64,000 nucleotides of DNA from Pseudomonas chlororaphis subsp. piscium (GCF_003850345.1 NZ_CP027707.1:1240001-1304000); one strand, 5' to 3'; positions 19,040 to 29,067 are shown, numbered from the stretch's first letter. The notes: a model not told the origin generated them from the letters alone. Translations and numbers: made by a program.

Positions 19040-19109
19040 TCGCGGGCAAGCCTCGCTCCTACAGAAACATTGATCGCATGCTTCTGTAGGAGCGAGGCTT
19101 GCCCGCGAT
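19040..19109. repeat. BIME: inverted pair of REP elements
   Basis: TCGCGGGCAAGCCTCGCTCC with CTACAG, then a short spacer, then the exact reverse from 19082 (TTCTGTAGGAGCGAGGCTTG...). It can fold into a long hairpin just past the 3' end of opgD. Confidence 0.9.
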
Positions 19110-19138
19110 AGCGATCGATCAAACGCCAATTATCCTCG

Positions 19139-20758
19139 TCAAGGGTACTTGCGCTTGTCCGGTGCCGGCGGGAAGTACTGGTACAGCCAGGTTTCGCTCA
19201 GGGTGCGATCGTTGGTGCGGATAAACAGCCGCAGCTCCACCGGATCGACGCTGTCGTTGGTCGGGTACCAGTCGAAGAGCACGCGATAACCCTGGATCTC
19301 GTCCAGCTTCAGCACATGGAAATCCTTGACCTGGCCGTTCGACGCGGTGACCACCGGTTCGATGCCGGTGCCCTCCGGCAGCCGGTCCAGGCCGCCGCCA
19401 TTGAAGTCCACGGCGAAGCGCCGGGCCCAGACCGGCGGGTAATGCTCGCCCGGGGCCCAGCCTTCGACGAAGCCACCCATGCCCGAACGGGTGGCGTTGA
19501 CCCGCGCCAGCGGCGTGCCCACCGGTGGCAGGGCGCTCCAGTACAGCTTGTAGCCGTAGTTCAGCGAGTCCCCGGCGGCCAGCGGCTTTTTCGGGGTCCA
19601 GAAGGCCACGATGTTGTCCAGGGTCTCGCCGGTGGTGGGGATCTCCAGCAGGTCGACCGAGCCTTCGCCCCAGGCGGTGGTCGGCTCGACCCACAGGCTC
19701 GGGCGCCGGCTGTACCAGTCCACGGTGTCCTGGTAGTTGGCGAACTCATGGTCGGTCTGCACCAGGCCGAAGCCCTTCGGGTCCTTGTCGGCGAAGGCGT
19801 TGAACTGCAGGGTCGCCGGGTTGTTCAGCGGGCGGCAGATCCATTCGCCATTGCCGCGCCACATGGCCAGGCGGTCCGAGTCGTGGATCTGTGGATGGAT
19901 GGTGTCGCACATGCGCCGCTCATGGGTGCCGCAACTGAACATGCTGGTCATCGGCGCGATGCCCAGCTGTTCGATGGCGGTACGGGCGTTGACGTGCGCG
20001 TCGACATCCATCACCACGCGCTCGGCCTGGCAGTCGATGTCGAAGCGGTAGGCGCCGGTGGCGCTGGGCGAGTCGAGCAGGGCATAGACCACGAAGCGGG
20101 TGCTGTCCTTGTCCGGGGTCTCGAACCAGAACTTGGTGAAGTCGGGAAACTCTTCACGTTTCTTGGCGTAGGTATCGATCGCCAGGCCGCGGGCCGAGAG
20201 GCCGTACTGGCCGGTCTTGTCCACCGCGCGGAAATAGCTGGCGCCGAGGAAGGACACCACGTCGTGCCTGTCCAGTTCCGGGGCCTTGAACAGCTTGAAG
20301 CCGGCAAAACCCAGGTCGCCCTTGAGCTGCGCGGTGTCGACGCTGGTGTTCTGGTAGTTGAACAGCGACGGGCGGAAATGCACTTCCCGCGCCTGACGGC
20401 TCTTGGCGTCGACGCTGTACATGCGCACCGGCTGCTTGAAGCCCATGCCGACGTGGAAGAACTGCACGTCCAGCTGGCCGTTCAGCTCCTTCCACAGCGA
20501 GTGGTTGCCGTCGTACTGGATAGCGTTGAAGTTCTGCGGGGTCATGGTCGCCAGGGTCGGCGGCAGCACCTGCTTGGTGTCCACGTAGGGCTTGGCGGCC
20601 AATTGCTTGGCCTGGGCCTTGAGAATCTCGAAATCGAAGGCCTGTGCTTCGCCGTCGGCGGCGCCGGCCCAGGCCCGGGTGGCCAACAGACCCGTGGCCG
20701 ACAGGCCGGTGTAGGCTGCCAGCGCCATGGATGCTTTCAGAAGATGCCTGCGATGCAT
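19139..20758 (-). CDS. opgD: periplasmic glucan protein OpgD
   Basis: 539 residues with a Tat-type signal ([20 protein letters not shown], twin Arg at 3-4, cleaved near ATRAWA). The mature part has the OpgG/OpgD features: [32 protein letters not shown]-type pocket residues around WICRPLNNP and [20 protein letters not shown]. coli OpgD acts on osmoregulated periplasmic glucans and was shown to be a beta-1,2-glucanase (family GH186). Tat export separates it from Sec-exported OpgG. Confidence 0.94.
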   Translation of the reverse strand: MHRRHLLKASMALAAYTGLSATGLLATRAWAGAADGEAQAFDFEILKAQAKQLAAKPYVDTKQVLPPTLATMTPQNFNAIQYDGNHSLWKELNGQLDVQFFHVGMGFKQPVRMYSVDAKSRQAREVHFRPSLFNYQNTSVDTAQLKGDLGFAGFKLFKAPELDRHDVVSFLGASYFRAVDKTGQYGLSARGLAIDTYAKKREEFPDFTKFWFETPDKDSTRFVVYALLDSPSATGAYRFDIDCQAERVVMDVDAHVNARTAIEQLGIAPMTSMFSCGTHERRMCDTIHPQIHDSDRLAMWRGNGEWICRPLNNPATLQFNAFADKDPKGFGLVQTDHEFANYQDTVDWYSRRPSLWVEPTTAWGEGSVDLLEIPTTGETLDNIVAFWTPKKPLAAGDSLNYGYKLYWSALPPVGTPLARVNATRSGMGGFVEGWAPGEHYPPVWARRFAVDFNGGGLDRLPEGTGIEPVVTASNGQVKDFHVLKLDEIQGYRVLFDWYPTNDSVDPVELRLFIRTNDRTLSETWLYQYFPPAPDKRKYP

Positions 20759-20946
20759 AAGTGAACCTTGTCAGGAGATCCCGAGCCCTTCCTGGCTGCA
20801 CTGGATCGGAAATGGAGGTTCGGTCATGCCTTCGGCCAAACTCAACGGACTTTTAACAGCGGGCGGATAGAATGATCGGTTCGCCCGAGGCAAAAAATGC
20901 CCAGCTATCGATACATAAAACCACGGACGGCTTCAGGACAACCGAC

Positions 20947-21480
20947 ATGCTGAACGAGCGCCTTTTGACCGCGCAGGACATCCCCCTGTTCAAACTCATC
21001 GACCGCGCGGAACTGATCGAAGCGTTCTACCGCCTGCAGGACGGGCAATTGCTGTGTTATCTCCAGCGCGAAGTGGTGAGCGGCTGGCCGCCCGGCGAGG
21101 CCGAGCATGACGCGCTGGTCTTGCAGGCGTGTGACCAGCGCGGGGGCTGGCTGTATGGGGTATTCGACGAGCAGCGGCTGGTGGCCGCGGCGGTGGTCGA
21201 TTGCCTGGTTATCCACAACGCCGGCTTGCAACTGCGGCAGTTGAAGTTCCTGCATGTCAGCCAGGCTTATCGCGGGCGCGGCCTGGGCCAGCGGCTGTTC
21301 GGCCTGGCCACCGAGCAGGCGCGGCGCATGGGCGGCGAAGGGCTGTATGTCTCGGCCACGCCGTCACGCAATACCGTGGATTTCTACCGCCGCCTGGGTT
21401 GCGAGCTGTTGTCGGCCCCCGATCCAGAGCTGCATCGCCTGGAGCCCGAGGACATCCATCTGTACCTCAGGCTGGCCTGA
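20947..21480 (+). CDS. GNAT-family N-acetyltransferase
   Basis: 177 residues. The acetyl-CoA loop is YRGRGLGQRLFGLATEQARRMG (about residues 108-129), followed by LYVSATPSRNTVDFYRRLGCE, the typical final strand-helix part. The substrate is unknown. The frame is open upstream to 20872, but the ATG at 20947, with CAGGA eight bases before it, gives the normal GNAT length. It converges on the DUF418 gene, 3 bases apart. Confidence 0.88.
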   Translation: MLNERLLTAQDIPLFKLIDRAELIEAFYRLQDGQLLCYLQREVVSGWPPGEAEHDALVLQACDQRGGWLYGVFDEQRLVAAAVVDCLVIHNAGLQLRQLKFLHVSQAYRGRGLGQRLFGLATEQARRMGGEGLYVSATPSRNTVDFYRRLGCELLSAPDPELHRLEPEDIHLYLRLA

Positions 21481-21483
21481 TCT

Positions 21484-22689
21484 TCAGCGGGTTTTGCACC
21501 AGGCCGGCCAGGCGAGGATGGTTACGGCCCGCAACAGCCATTCGCAAGGGCCATATTGATGGCTGCGCATCCACAGGGTGCTGAGCCACAGTTGCAGCGC
21601 GTAGAGAGCGATCACGATCAGCAGGATCCAGGCCGAGTCCAGCTGGTTGATCAGGCCCAGGCCGTAGCCGGTGAATATCAGGCTCAGGAGCAAGGATTGC
21701 AGCAGGTAGTTGCTCAGCGACATGCGTCCCATGGGGGCCAGCAACCTGCACACGCGTTCGCCCAGGGGCGAGTTGAACGCGCCAAGGAGCAGCAGCACGT
21801 AGCTTGTGCTGAGCAGGGGCGCGGTCAACTGGCCTATGCCGTATCCCAGGGCTTCCAGGCCGGCGCCGGGGGCATAGGCGGCGGTATAGCCATAGATGAG
21901 CGCGCCGCCGAGGCCGATGGGCAGCATCAGGCTCAATAACCTGTCCTTCCAGGCGTCGAAGACGTAGGGCGCCACCAGCCAGCTGCGGCGTCCGGCCACA
22001 TAGCCGAACAGGAACATCGCCAAGGTACTGGGGCCCTGCAACAGCCATAACGCCAGGATGGTCTCTGGCAGGTGACTGAGGTTGAAGCTCAAGGTGCCCA
22101 AGGCGCTCGAACCGAGCAGGAAGGCCTTGTCCACGGGTTCCCATTCCATGCTGCCGACGTAATTGCCTTCGGCCAGTTGCAGCAGGCCCAGCGTCATGAA
22201 AATCAGCGCCGAGCACACCAGCAGTCCCACCGCCAGCTTGAGCGCGCGTCGCGGGCAAAGGTTGCGCAGCCCCAGCAATACCAGGCCGAGCACCGCGTAG
22301 AGAGACAGGATCTCACCGTAGAACAGCACGGCGCCGTGGATCAGCCCGATCGCCAGCAGCGCCAGTTGCTTGCGCACCATGCGCGGCACAAAGGCGTTCT
22401 GCGAGCGCTGCGCCGAGGCCAGTTGCAGGGTGAAGCTGTAGCCGAAAAGAAAGGAGAACAGCAGGTAGAACTTGGTTTCGAACAGTGTCGAGATCAGGAA
22501 GCGGATGGCGTGATCGATGGCGGCGGGGTAGGCCGGATTGCTCACCGAGGCGCCGTAGTAAGGGTCGGTGAACACCCAGATGTTCACCGCCAGGATGCCC
22601 AGCAAGGCGAACCCGCGCAGGGCATCGATATGCAGCAGGCGAGTGGTTGATGTGATTTTCTCGGGGCCGGGGCGAGCGGGGCTGTTCAT
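21484..22689 (-). CDS. DUF418 (YeiB-like) membrane protein
   Basis: 401 residues starting with a short soluble head and then IDALRGFALLGILAVNIW, the family signature, with about ten membrane helices and a C-terminal DUF418 block (SNYLLQSLLLSLIF...GYGLG). The function is unknown. It is placed near acyltransferase-3-like membrane proteins by its RGFALLGI motif. The start lies 5 bases after the stop of the TetR gene, so the two form an operon and the protein is probably under that regulator. Confidence 0.9.
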   Translation of the reverse strand: MNSPARPGPEKITSTTRLLHIDALRGFALLGILAVNIWVFTDPYYGASVSNPAYPAAIDHAIRFLISTLFETKFYLLFSFLFGYSFTLQLASAQRSQNAFVPRMVRKQLALLAIGLIHGAVLFYGEILSLYAVLGLVLLGLRNLCPRRALKLAVGLLVCSALIFMTLGLLQLAEGNYVGSMEWEPVDKAFLLGSSALGTLSFNLSHLPETILALWLLQGPSTLAMFLFGYVAGRRSWLVAPYVFDAWKDRLLSLMLPIGLGGALIYGYTAAYAPGAGLEALGYGIGQLTAPLLSTSYVLLLLGAFNSPLGERVCRLLAPMGRMSLSNYLLQSLLLSLIFTGYGLGLINQLDSAWILLIVIALYALQLWLSTLWMRSHQYGPCEWLLRAVTILAWPAWCKTR

Positions 22690-22694
22690 CTGGG

Positions 22695-23291
22695 TCAGCG
22701 TCCTTGCAGCAGGTGGGCCACCAGTTGTTGCAGCACCTGGGATTGGTCTTGCGGGTTGAACAGCGGGTCGGCGGCGACCCGGGCGAACAGGCCGTCGATC
22801 AGGGCGGCCAGCCAGGTGGCGGCCTGCTCGGGGCTCAGGTTGGTGTGCAATTGCCCGGCTCGGCCTGCGGCGTCCACCAGGGCGGCGAGCCCTTCGCGCA
22901 ACACCAGGTCGTTGGCCTTGACCAGGTGCGCCACGGCTTCGTCGCGGTGGCCGAGGGCGGAAATCTCCAGGGCCAGGCCGGCGTAATGGCGGTCGCTGGC
23001 CAGTTGGCAGACGTGATCGAGGAAGCCCGATAGCGCCGCCATCGGGTCTTCAGCCGCGACCAGTGCCGCCATCGCGGCGGCGGTCTCTTCGCCTTCCCGG
23101 GCGATCAGCGCCAACAGCAGTTCGTGCTTGCTGCTGAAGTAATGGAACAGATTGCCGGAACTCATGCCCGCGGTGCTGCAAATGTCAGCGGTGCGGGTGG
23201 CGACAAAACCGGCTTCGGCAAAACACTGGGCAGCGGCATCCAGCAGGGCGGTTCGCTTGGCTTCGCGTTGCAGGGGATTGGCAGGGCGCAT
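22695..23291 (-). CDS. TetR/AcrR-family transcriptional regulator
   Basis: 198 residues. The N-terminal helix-turn-helix (residues about 10-60) reads LLDAAAQCFAEAGFVATRTADICSTAGMSSGNLFHYFSSK. The C-terminal half is a helical ligand-binding domain. It probably represses itself and the downstream DUF418 gene through the palindrome at 23305-23328, which lies 14 bases before the start codon. Confidence 0.92.
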   Translation of the reverse strand: MRPANPLQREAKRTALLDAAAQCFAEAGFVATRTADICSTAGMSSGNLFHYFSSKHELLLALIAREGEETAAAMAALVAAEDPMAALSGFLDHVCQLASDRHYAGLALEISALGHRDEAVAHLVKANDLVLREGLAALVDAAGRAGQLHTNLSPEQAATWLAALIDGLFARVAADPLFNPQDQSQVLQQLVAHLLQGR

Positions 23292-23304
23292 GTGGGCTCA
23301 TTAG

Positions 23305-23328
23305 TTAATTGACTGGCCACTCAATTAA
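23305..23328. promoter_or_regulatory. 24-base palindromic operator of the TetR-DUF418 operon
   Basis: Arms TTAATTGA and TCAATTAA are perfect inverted copies around a centre C-TGGCCA-C. All but one symmetric pair (C against C) match. Position and symmetry fit a TetR-family operator covering the promoter. Confidence 0.8.
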
Positions 23329-23459
23329 AGGATGAACCTGAATGCTTGGCAAGCCTTGGCTGCAAAAAAAACAGTCGACGGGATGACTTCCGTCACGTGT
23401 TCCCAGGTCTATCGCTGGCCGAGCAGGAGGATCGACAAGGCACCCGTGAGTCCGGTGAT

Positions 23460-23765
23460 TCATAGGCCGCTGCCTGCCAACGGCATGAACCGCGGCACGG
23501 CATACAGCACCAGCACGCAACCCAGCCACAGGCCTAGCCAGCGATAGTGGGCAGGCATGCCGCAGGCGTGCCAGCCTTTGGCGGCGGCATACACCAGGGT
23601 GATCTGGATCAGCACCAGGGACAGGACCCCGGTGGGAATCGCCAGGGCCGAGACAAAGGGCGCGGCGACGGCGCGGGTCAATACCAGGCCCAGTTGCAGG
23701 GCGGCGAACGGCAGCACCAGCCAGACGGCCACTTGCAGCATCAGGCTGACGATTCGCGAGGGCAT
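23460..23765 (-). CDS. small membrane protein of unknown function
   Basis: 101 residues, three predicted membrane helices (about 8-28, 35-60 and 72-95) with a short Cys/His-containing loop (KGWHACGMPAHYR). The ATG at 23765 has AAGGA eight bases upstream. I do not recognise the family. It stands alone, upstream of the TetR gene on the same strand with a 168-base gap holding the operator. Confidence 0.65.
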   Translation of the reverse strand: MPSRIVSLMLQVAVWLVLPFAALQLGLVLTRAVAAPFVSALAIPTGVLSLVLIQITLVYAAAKGWHACGMPAHYRWLGLWLGCVLVLYAVPRFMPLAGSGL

Positions 23766-23902
23766 GGGCGCATCCTTGCTGCCGAAGAAGTTTCAGCGCC
23801 GCGGGCTGGGCAGCCGGGGGCTTTCTGGCGGCGGATGGTGCCGCAACTTGATCGGCTTGGCCAGACCTCGTTCAATAGCCGCCTTTCAAGGAGATCAGGC
23901 AA

Positions 23903-23935
23903 ATGAATTGCGGTTTTTCGGTGCGCGCACGATGA
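23903..23935 (+). other. 10-codon ORF overlapping the next gene by ATGA
   Basis: ATG with AAGGAGA (23888-23894) eight bases upstream encodes MNCGFSVRAR and stops at TGA in the ATGA shared with the next start at 23932. The good ribosome-binding site belongs to this ORF, so it may couple translation of the downstream gene. A TTG at 23908 in the downstream frame is an alternative explanation. Confidence 0.4.
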
Positions 23936-24360
23936 AGTACAAGAAGACCCTGGCGGTCGTGGGAGGCCTGCTGGGGGCCTGTGCGCTGGTGTTCATCAGC
24001 GCACTTTACACAATGCTCGAACGCGAGCCCTATTCGGCGACCAGCCCCTCCGGTCGTTACTTGCTGCAGCATGCCTCGGCCGGGGGGCTGCTGGTGCCTT
24101 TCGGCGGTAAGGGCTATTTGCAGGTCATCGACCTCGAGGACCCGCAGCGGGTCTATCGCACGCCCTTGATCCGGGACTGGTCGCTGGACCTGCGGATGTA
24201 CGAGGACGACAAAAGCATCAGCATCTTTGGCCTGGAATTCATCAAGGCCACCAAGACCTACATCATTCAGTGGCCGGATTGGCAACACCACTGGCTCGAC
24301 TGGTTCATCAGCAACACGCCCTACGAGTTTTGCCAGGAAACCGACGGCAACTGTTTCTAG
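23932..24360 (+). CDS. membrane-anchored protein of unknown function
   Basis: 142 residues. One N-terminal membrane segment (AVVGGLLGACALVFISALYT, about 8-27), then a periplasmic part of about 115 residues rich in Trp and Tyr (IIQWPDWQHHWLDWF) ending in a two-Cys tail (FCQETDGNCF). There is no signal for a lipoprotein. The family is not recognised. The start is ATG 23932 or TTG 23908. Confidence 0.7.
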   Translation: MKYKKTLAVVGGLLGACALVFISALYTMLEREPYSATSPSGRYLLQHASAGGLLVPFGGKGYLQVIDLEDPQRVYRTPLIRDWSLDLRMYEDDKSISIFGLEFIKATKTYIIQWPDWQHHWLDWFISNTPYEFCQETDGNCF

Positions 24361-24407
24361 CAGGGCAGGCGGCCTTGCCACATCGTTCTTTGATTAGTGT
24401 CGCGACC

Positions 24408-24475
24408 ATCGCGGGCATGTCGGATCGCCGCCCGCTCGCTCCTACGGGCTAGGGCTATCCGTAGGAGCGATGCCT
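24408..24475. repeat. REP inverted pair
   Basis: CATCGCGGGCATGTCGGATC...GCTCGCTCCTACGG followed by CCGTAGGAGCGATGCC. It lies between two convergent genes (unknown protein and aldehyde dehydrogenase) and may protect both 3' ends. Confidence 0.8.
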
Positions 24476-24479
24476 TGGA

Positions 24480-25904
24480 TCAGTGCTTGAACATCACATG
24501 GCGCACGATGCTGTAGTCCTCCAGCCCGTACAGGGACAGGTCCTTGCCGTAGCCGGAGAGCTTCTGCCCGCCGTGGGGCATTTCACTGACCAGCATGAAG
24601 TGGGTGTTGACCCAGGTGCAGCCGTATTGCAGGCGCGCCGAGAGGCGGTGGGCGCGGCCGACATCGGCGGTCCACACCGAGGATGCCAGGCCGTAGTCCG
24701 AGTCGTTGGCCCAGCCCAGGACCTGGGCTTCGTCGGCGAAGCGGGTGACCGAGACCACCGGCCCGAACACTTCGCGGCGGACGATTTCGTCGTCCTGCTG
24801 GGCGTCGGCCAGCACCGTCGGTTCGAAAAAGAAGCCGTTGCCGTCCACCGTCTTGCCACCCGTGACCAGGCGGATATGCGGTTGGGCGATGGCACGCTCG
24901 ACGAACCCGGCCACCCGGTCGCGGTGCTGGGCGCTGATCAGCGGGCCCAGCTCGGTGTCCGGGTCGCCCTGCAGGCCGTACTTGATGCTGGCGACCGCCG
25001 CGCCGAGCTTCTCGACGAAGCGTTCGTAGATGCCCTCCTGCGCGTAGATGCGGCAGGCGGCGGTGCAGTCCTGGCCGGCGTTGTAGAAGCCGAAGGTGCG
25101 GATGCCTTCCACGGCGGCGTCGATGTCGGCGTCGTCGAAGATGATCACTGGCGCCTTGCCGCCCAGTTCCATGTGCATGCGTTTGACACTGTCGGCGGTG
25201 CTGGAAATGATGTTCGAGCCGGTGGCGATGGAGCCGGTGAGCGACACCATGCGCACCTTCGGATGGGTTACCAGCGGCTGGCCCACAGTGGCGCCACGGC
25301 CGAATACCAGGTTCAGCACGCCGGCGGGAAGGATCCCGGCTGCCAGTTCGGCCAGGCGCAGGGCGGTCAGCGGGGTCTGCTCCGAGGGCTTGAGTACCAC
25401 GGTGTTGCCGGCGGCCAGGGCCGGGGCGATTTTCCAGGCGACCATCATCAGCGGGTAGTTCCACGGCGCGATGGAGGCGATCACCCCCACCGGGTCGCGA
25501 CGGATCATCGAGGTGTGGCCCGGCAGGTATTCGCCGCCGGCCGAACCGTTGAGGCAACGGCTGGCGCCGGCGAAGAAGCGGAACACGTCGGCAATCGCCG
25601 GGATCTCGTCGTTCAAGGCCGCGCTCAGCGGCTTGCCGCAGTTGTCCGACTCCAGCCGGGCCAGCTCTTCGCCGTGGGCTTCGATGCTGTCGGCCAGCTT
25701 GAGCAACAGCAGCGAACGTTCTTTCGGCACGGTTTGCGACCAGCTATGGAATGCCGCGTCGGCGGCGCGCACCGCGGCATCGACCTGGGCTTCGCTGGCC
25801 TCGTTGATTTCCACCAGCACCTTGCCCAGCGCGGGGTTGAATACCGGCTGGGCAGGGCCTTCGCCGCTGACCAGTTGGCCGTTGATCAAGAGTTTGGTTT
25901 GCAT
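24480..25904 (-). CDS. gamma-aminobutyraldehyde dehydrogenase-type aldehyde dehydrogenase (copy 1)
   Basis: 474 residues, close in length to E. coli PatD/YdcW. The active-site Cys is in [11 protein letters not shown], the general-base Glu in [11 protein letters not shown], and the cofactor loop in SLTGSIATG. It should oxidise 4-aminobutanal to GABA in putrescine breakdown. It is the last gene of a minus-strand cluster, after a BIME and the ABC permease genes, and has a paralogue at 30353-31843. Confidence 0.9.
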   Translation of the reverse strand: MQTKLLINGQLVSGEGPAQPVFNPALGKVLVEINEASEAQVDAAVRAADAAFHSWSQTVPKERSLLLLKLADSIEAHGEELARLESDNCGKPLSAALNDEIPAIADVFRFFAGASRCLNGSAGGEYLPGHTSMIRRDPVGVIASIAPWNYPLMMVAWKIAPALAAGNTVVLKPSEQTPLTALRLAELAAGILPAGVLNLVFGRGATVGQPLVTHPKVRMVSLTGSIATGSNIISSTADSVKRMHMELGGKAPVIIFDDADIDAAVEGIRTFGFYNAGQDCTAACRIYAQEGIYERFVEKLGAAVASIKYGLQGDPDTELGPLISAQHRDRVAGFVERAIAQPHIRLVTGGKTVDGNGFFFEPTVLADAQQDDEIVRREVFGPVVSVTRFADEAQVLGWANDSDYGLASSVWTADVGRAHRLSARLQYGCTWVNTHFMLVSEMPHGGQKLSGYGKDLSLYGLEDYSIVRHVMFKH

Positions 25905-25950
25905 GTTCGTGTCCTCTTCGAAGCTATTGTTTTTCTATGGAAACGAGCCT

Positions 25951-26044
25951 CTGTAGGAGCGAGGCTTGCCCGCGAAAACGCGTTACCAGTCAACATCGAT
26001 GTCGAATGTGCAGGCCTCTTCGCGGGCAAGCCTCGCTCCTACAG
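25951..26044. repeat. BIME between the ABC operon and aldehyde dehydrogenase
   Basis: CTGTAGGAGCGAGGCTTGCC and its exact reverse 94 bases apart, ending CTCCTACAG. It can form a very stable hairpin, 20 bases past the permease stop. Confidence 0.92.
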
Positions 26045-26064
26045 ACCTGGCTTCCAAGCTGGGG

Positions 26065-26892
26065 TTATTTGCCGCCGCTGCCCGCCACGCTCTCGCCGCC
26101 GCGGGTCAGGTAATAGGCGCCGAGGATCGGCAGCATGGTCACCAGCATCACCAGCATGGCGACGACGTTGGTCACCGGTACGTCCCGCGGCCGGCTGAGC
26201 TGGTTGAGCAGCCACAGCGGCAGGGTACGTTCATGGCCGGCGGTGAAGGTGGTGACGATGATTTCGTCGAACGACAGGGCGAACGCCAGCATGCCGCCGG
26301 CCAGCAACGCCGAGCCGAGGTTGGGCAGGATGATGTAGCGGAAGGTCTGCCAACCGTCGGCGCCCAGGTCCATCGAGGCTTCGATCAGGCTGTGGGAGGT
26401 GCGGCGCAGACGGGCGATCACATTGTTGTAGACAATCACCACGCAGAAGGTCGCGTGGCCGACGATGATGGTGAACACCCCCGGTTCGATCCCCAGAGTC
26501 TTGAAGGTCGCCAGCAGGGCGATACCGGTGATGATCCCCGGCAGGGCGATGGGCAGGATCAGCATCAGCGATATCCCCTGTTTGCCGAAGAAGTCCCGGC
26601 GGTACAGTGCCGCCGAGGCCAGGGTGCCAAGGACCAGGGCGATCAGGGTGGCGATGGCGGCGATCTGCAGCGACAGCTTGATGGCGTCCAGCACGTCGGG
26701 GCGAGCGAAGGCCACGCTGAGCCACTTCAGGGTGAAGCCCTGGGGCGGAAAGCTGAAGGCCGCGTCTTCGGTGTTGAAGGCGTAGAGGAAGATGATCAGG
26801 ATCGGGAAATGCAGGAACAGCAGCCCGCCCCACGCGGCGATGCGCAGGCCCAACGAGGCTTGTTCTCCGTGCTTGGCTGAATCAGAGCGCAT
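26065..26892 (-). CDS. ABC transporter permease (YdcV/PotC-like)
   Basis: 275 residues, six membrane helices. The ATPase-contact motif is [20 protein letters not shown] (about residues 168-187). It overlaps the preceding permease gene by 11 bases. With the neighbouring permease, ATPase and binding protein it forms an importer of the polyamine/opine type. Confidence 0.93.
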   Translation of the reverse strand: MRSDSAKHGEQASLGLRIAAWGGLLFLHFPILIIFLYAFNTEDAAFSFPPQGFTLKWLSVAFARPDVLDAIKLSLQIAAIATLIALVLGTLASAALYRRDFFGKQGISLMLILPIALPGIITGIALLATFKTLGIEPGVFTIIVGHATFCVVIVYNNVIARLRRTSHSLIEASMDLGADGWQTFRYIILPNLGSALLAGGMLAFALSFDEIIVTTFTAGHERTLPLWLLNQLSRPRDVPVTNVVAMLVMLVTMLPILGAYYLTRGGESVAGSGGK

Positions 26893-27829
26893 CGAAGGCC
26901 CCCAGGCGTTTGACGATGGACAGATAAATGGCGATCAACACGATCGGCACCAGGGTGAAGGCGGCGGCCATCGGCATGTTGCCGATCGCCCCTTGCTGGG
27001 CGTAGACCATGCTGCCGACGAAGTAGCCGGGCGGGCCCACCAGCTGCGGCACGATGAAGTCGCCCAGGGTCAGGGAGAAGGTGAAGATCGAGCCGGCGGC
27101 GATGCCCGGCACCGACAGCGGCAGGATCACCTGCATGAAGGTCTGGTGCGGCTTGGCGCCGAGGTCGGCGGAGGCTTGCAGCAAGGACGGCGGCAGGCGT
27201 TCCAGGGAGGCCTGGATCGGCAGGATCATGAACGGCAGCCAGATGTAGACGAACACCATGAAACGCCCCAGGTGCGAGGTCGACAGGGTGCTGCCGCCGA
27301 CCCCGGGAATCCCCAGGATGAACTGCAGCAACGGCTCCAGCCCCAGGTGCTGGACAAACCACTGGGCCACGCCGCCCTTGGCCAGCAGCAGGGTCCAGGC
27401 GTAGGCCTTGACGATATAGCTGGCCCACATCGGCAGCATCACCGCGATATAGAAGAACGCCTTGGTCTTGCCGCTGGTGTAGCGCGCCATGTAGTAGGCG
27501 ATGGGGAAGGCGACCACGGCGCTGGCGAGCGAGACGGCGATGGCCATGCTCAGGGTGCGCAGGATGATGTCGAAGTTCGATGGCTGGAACAGTGCGGCGA
27601 AGTTGGCCAGGGTCAGGTCCGGGGTGACCGCCATGGTGAAGTCGTCGAAGGTGTAGAAGCCTTGCCAGAGCAGGATCAGCAAGGAGCCCAGGTAGATCGC
27701 GCCGAACCAGATCAGCGGCGGTACCAGCAGCAGCGCCAGGTACAGGTTCGGCCGCCGGTACAGCAGGTTGGAAAAGCGCCGCAACAGCGAGCCGCCGGGG
27801 CTTTGGGGAGTGATCGCCAGGGTGTTCAT
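26882..27829 (-). CDS. ABC transporter permease (YdcU/PotB-like)
   Basis: 315 residues with six helices and the coupling motif [21 protein letters not shown] short soluble N-terminal extension precedes helix 1. It begins one base after the ATPase stop codon, showing tight co-translation. It pairs with the second permease to form the membrane channel of the importer. Confidence 0.93.
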   Translation of the reverse strand: MNTLAITPQSPGGSLLRRFSNLLYRRPNLYLALLLVPPLIWFGAIYLGSLLILLWQGFYTFDDFTMAVTPDLTLANFAALFQPSNFDIILRTLSMAIAVSLASAVVAFPIAYYMARYTSGKTKAFFYIAVMLPMWASYIVKAYAWTLLLAKGGVAQWFVQHLGLEPLLQFILGIPGVGGSTLSTSHLGRFMVFVYIWLPFMILPIQASLERLPPSLLQASADLGAKPHQTFMQVILPLSVPGIAAGSIFTFSLTLGDFIVPQLVGPPGYFVGSMVYAQQGAIGNMPMAAAFTLVPIVLIAIYLSIVKRLGAFDAL

Positions 27830-27830
27830 G

Positions 27831-28868
27831 TCATACCCCGCTCGCCAGGGTATCGGTCAGCGGGATCATCGCCTCGCGGGCCCAGCGCGCGCTGAGGCGT
27901 TGCCCGGTCTGGTGCTGGGCGCTGCTGTCCAGCCATTGGTCGTTGGCCTGGCTGATGCTGAGGGTCTGGCCGTTGTCCAGTTGCAGTTCGTAGCGGGTGG
28001 CGCTGCCCTGGTACTGGATATCGTGCAGTAGGCCGCTGATTTCGATCTCGTGGCTGCTCAACGGGCCTTCGGCGAAACGCACGTGTTCCGGGCGAATCGA
28101 GAAGGGCTTCTGGCTGCCGCTCAGGCGTTCGGCCAGTTCGCCGCGAATCACATTGGAGGTGCCGACGAACTCGGCGACGAAGGTGGTGGCCGGTTTCATG
28201 TACAGGTTGCGCGGGCTGTCGACCTGCTCGATGCGGCCCTTGTTGAACACCGCCACGCGGTCGGACATCGACAGGGCTTCGGTCTGGTCGTGGGTGACGA
28301 AAATGAAGGTGATGCCGAGCTGGCGTTGCAGCTTCTTCAGTTCGCCCTGCATCTGTTCGCGCAGCTTCAGGTCCAGCGCCCCCAGGGGTTCGTCCAGCAG
28401 CAGGACCCGCGGCCGATTGACCAGCGCCCGGGCCAGGGCCACGCGCTGGCGCTGGCCGCCGGACAGCTGCACCGGCTTGCGCTCGCCGTAGCCTTCCAGG
28501 GCGACCATGGCCAGGGCTTCTTCGGTGCGTTTGAGGCGCTCGGCCTTGCCGACGCCTTTGACTTTCAGGCCGTAGGCCACGTTGTCGCGCACGTTCATAT
28601 GGGGGAACAGCGCGTAATCCTGGAACACGGTGTTGACGTCGCGCTGGTAGGGCGGCAACCCAGTGGCTTCGGCCCCGTGGATGTGGATCGAGCCGGCGCT
28701 CGGCTGTTCGAAACCGGCGATCAGGCGCAGGCAGGTGGTCTTGCCCGAGCCGGAAGGGCCGAGCATGGAAAAGAACTCGCCGTCCTGGATATCGATGGAA
28801 ACCCGGTCAACGGCCTTCACCTCGCCGAACTGCCGGGAAACGTTGGTGAACTGGACTGCAAGCGTCAT
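27831..28868 (-). CDS. ABC transporter ATP-binding protein (YdcT/PotA-like)
   Basis: 345 residues. The Walker A is GPSGSGKTT, the Q-loop is in VFQDYALFPHM, the signature LSGGQRQRVALARAL, the Walker B RVLLLDEPLGALD and the switch His in VTHDQTEAL. A C-terminal TOBE domain (about 280-345) is typical of the spermidine/putrescine branch. It powers the two permeases downstream. Confidence 0.95.
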   Translation of the reverse strand: MTLAVQFTNVSRQFGEVKAVDRVSIDIQDGEFFSMLGPSGSGKTTCLRLIAGFEQPSAGSIHIHGAEATGLPPYQRDVNTVFQDYALFPHMNVRDNVAYGLKVKGVGKAERLKRTEEALAMVALEGYGERKPVQLSGGQRQRVALARALVNRPRVLLLDEPLGALDLKLREQMQGELKKLQRQLGITFIFVTHDQTEALSMSDRVAVFNKGRIEQVDSPRNLYMKPATTFVAEFVGTSNVIRGELAERLSGSQKPFSIRPEHVRFAEGPLSSHEIEISGLLHDIQYQGSATRYELQLDNGQTLSISQANDQWLDSSAQHQTGQRLSARWAREAMIPLTDTLASGV

Positions 28869-28961
28869 GGTGCGGTGCTCCGGGAAAGCGCGCTGTCGAA
28901 ATAAGCGGGATCAGGTCTGGCGGCGAAGGCCGCTCCTGCTGGAGCTGGCCTGGCGCAGGAG

Positions 28962-29066
28962 CCTGTAGCCGCTGCCGAAGGCTGCGATCGCCCCGCAGGG
29001 GCGCGGCGATCCTGGGGGGGCAGAAGGTTCTGCGGACCTTGCGCAGCCTGCGGCAGCGGCTACAGG
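28962..29066. repeat. second-type REP inverted pair
   Basis: CCTGTAGCCGCTGCC(GAAGGCTGCG) and its reverse (CGCAGCCTGCGGCAGCGGCTACAGG) 105 bases apart. This core (GTAGCCGCTGCCG) differs from the GTAGGAGCGAGGC family seen elsewhere in the window. It lies between the binding-protein gene and the ATPase gene, where it may set the excess of binding protein mRNA. Confidence 0.85.
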
Positions 29067-29067
29067 G

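Noticed and set aside
19040..19109. Inverted repeats considered as CRISPR or insertion sequence ends
   Set aside because: They match the REP/BIME pattern found in several gaps here, with no regular spacers and no transposase.
23332..23547. 71-codon ORF on the plus strand after the TetR palindrome
   Set aside because: Overlaps the better-supported minus-strand membrane protein and has no proper ribosome-binding spacing.
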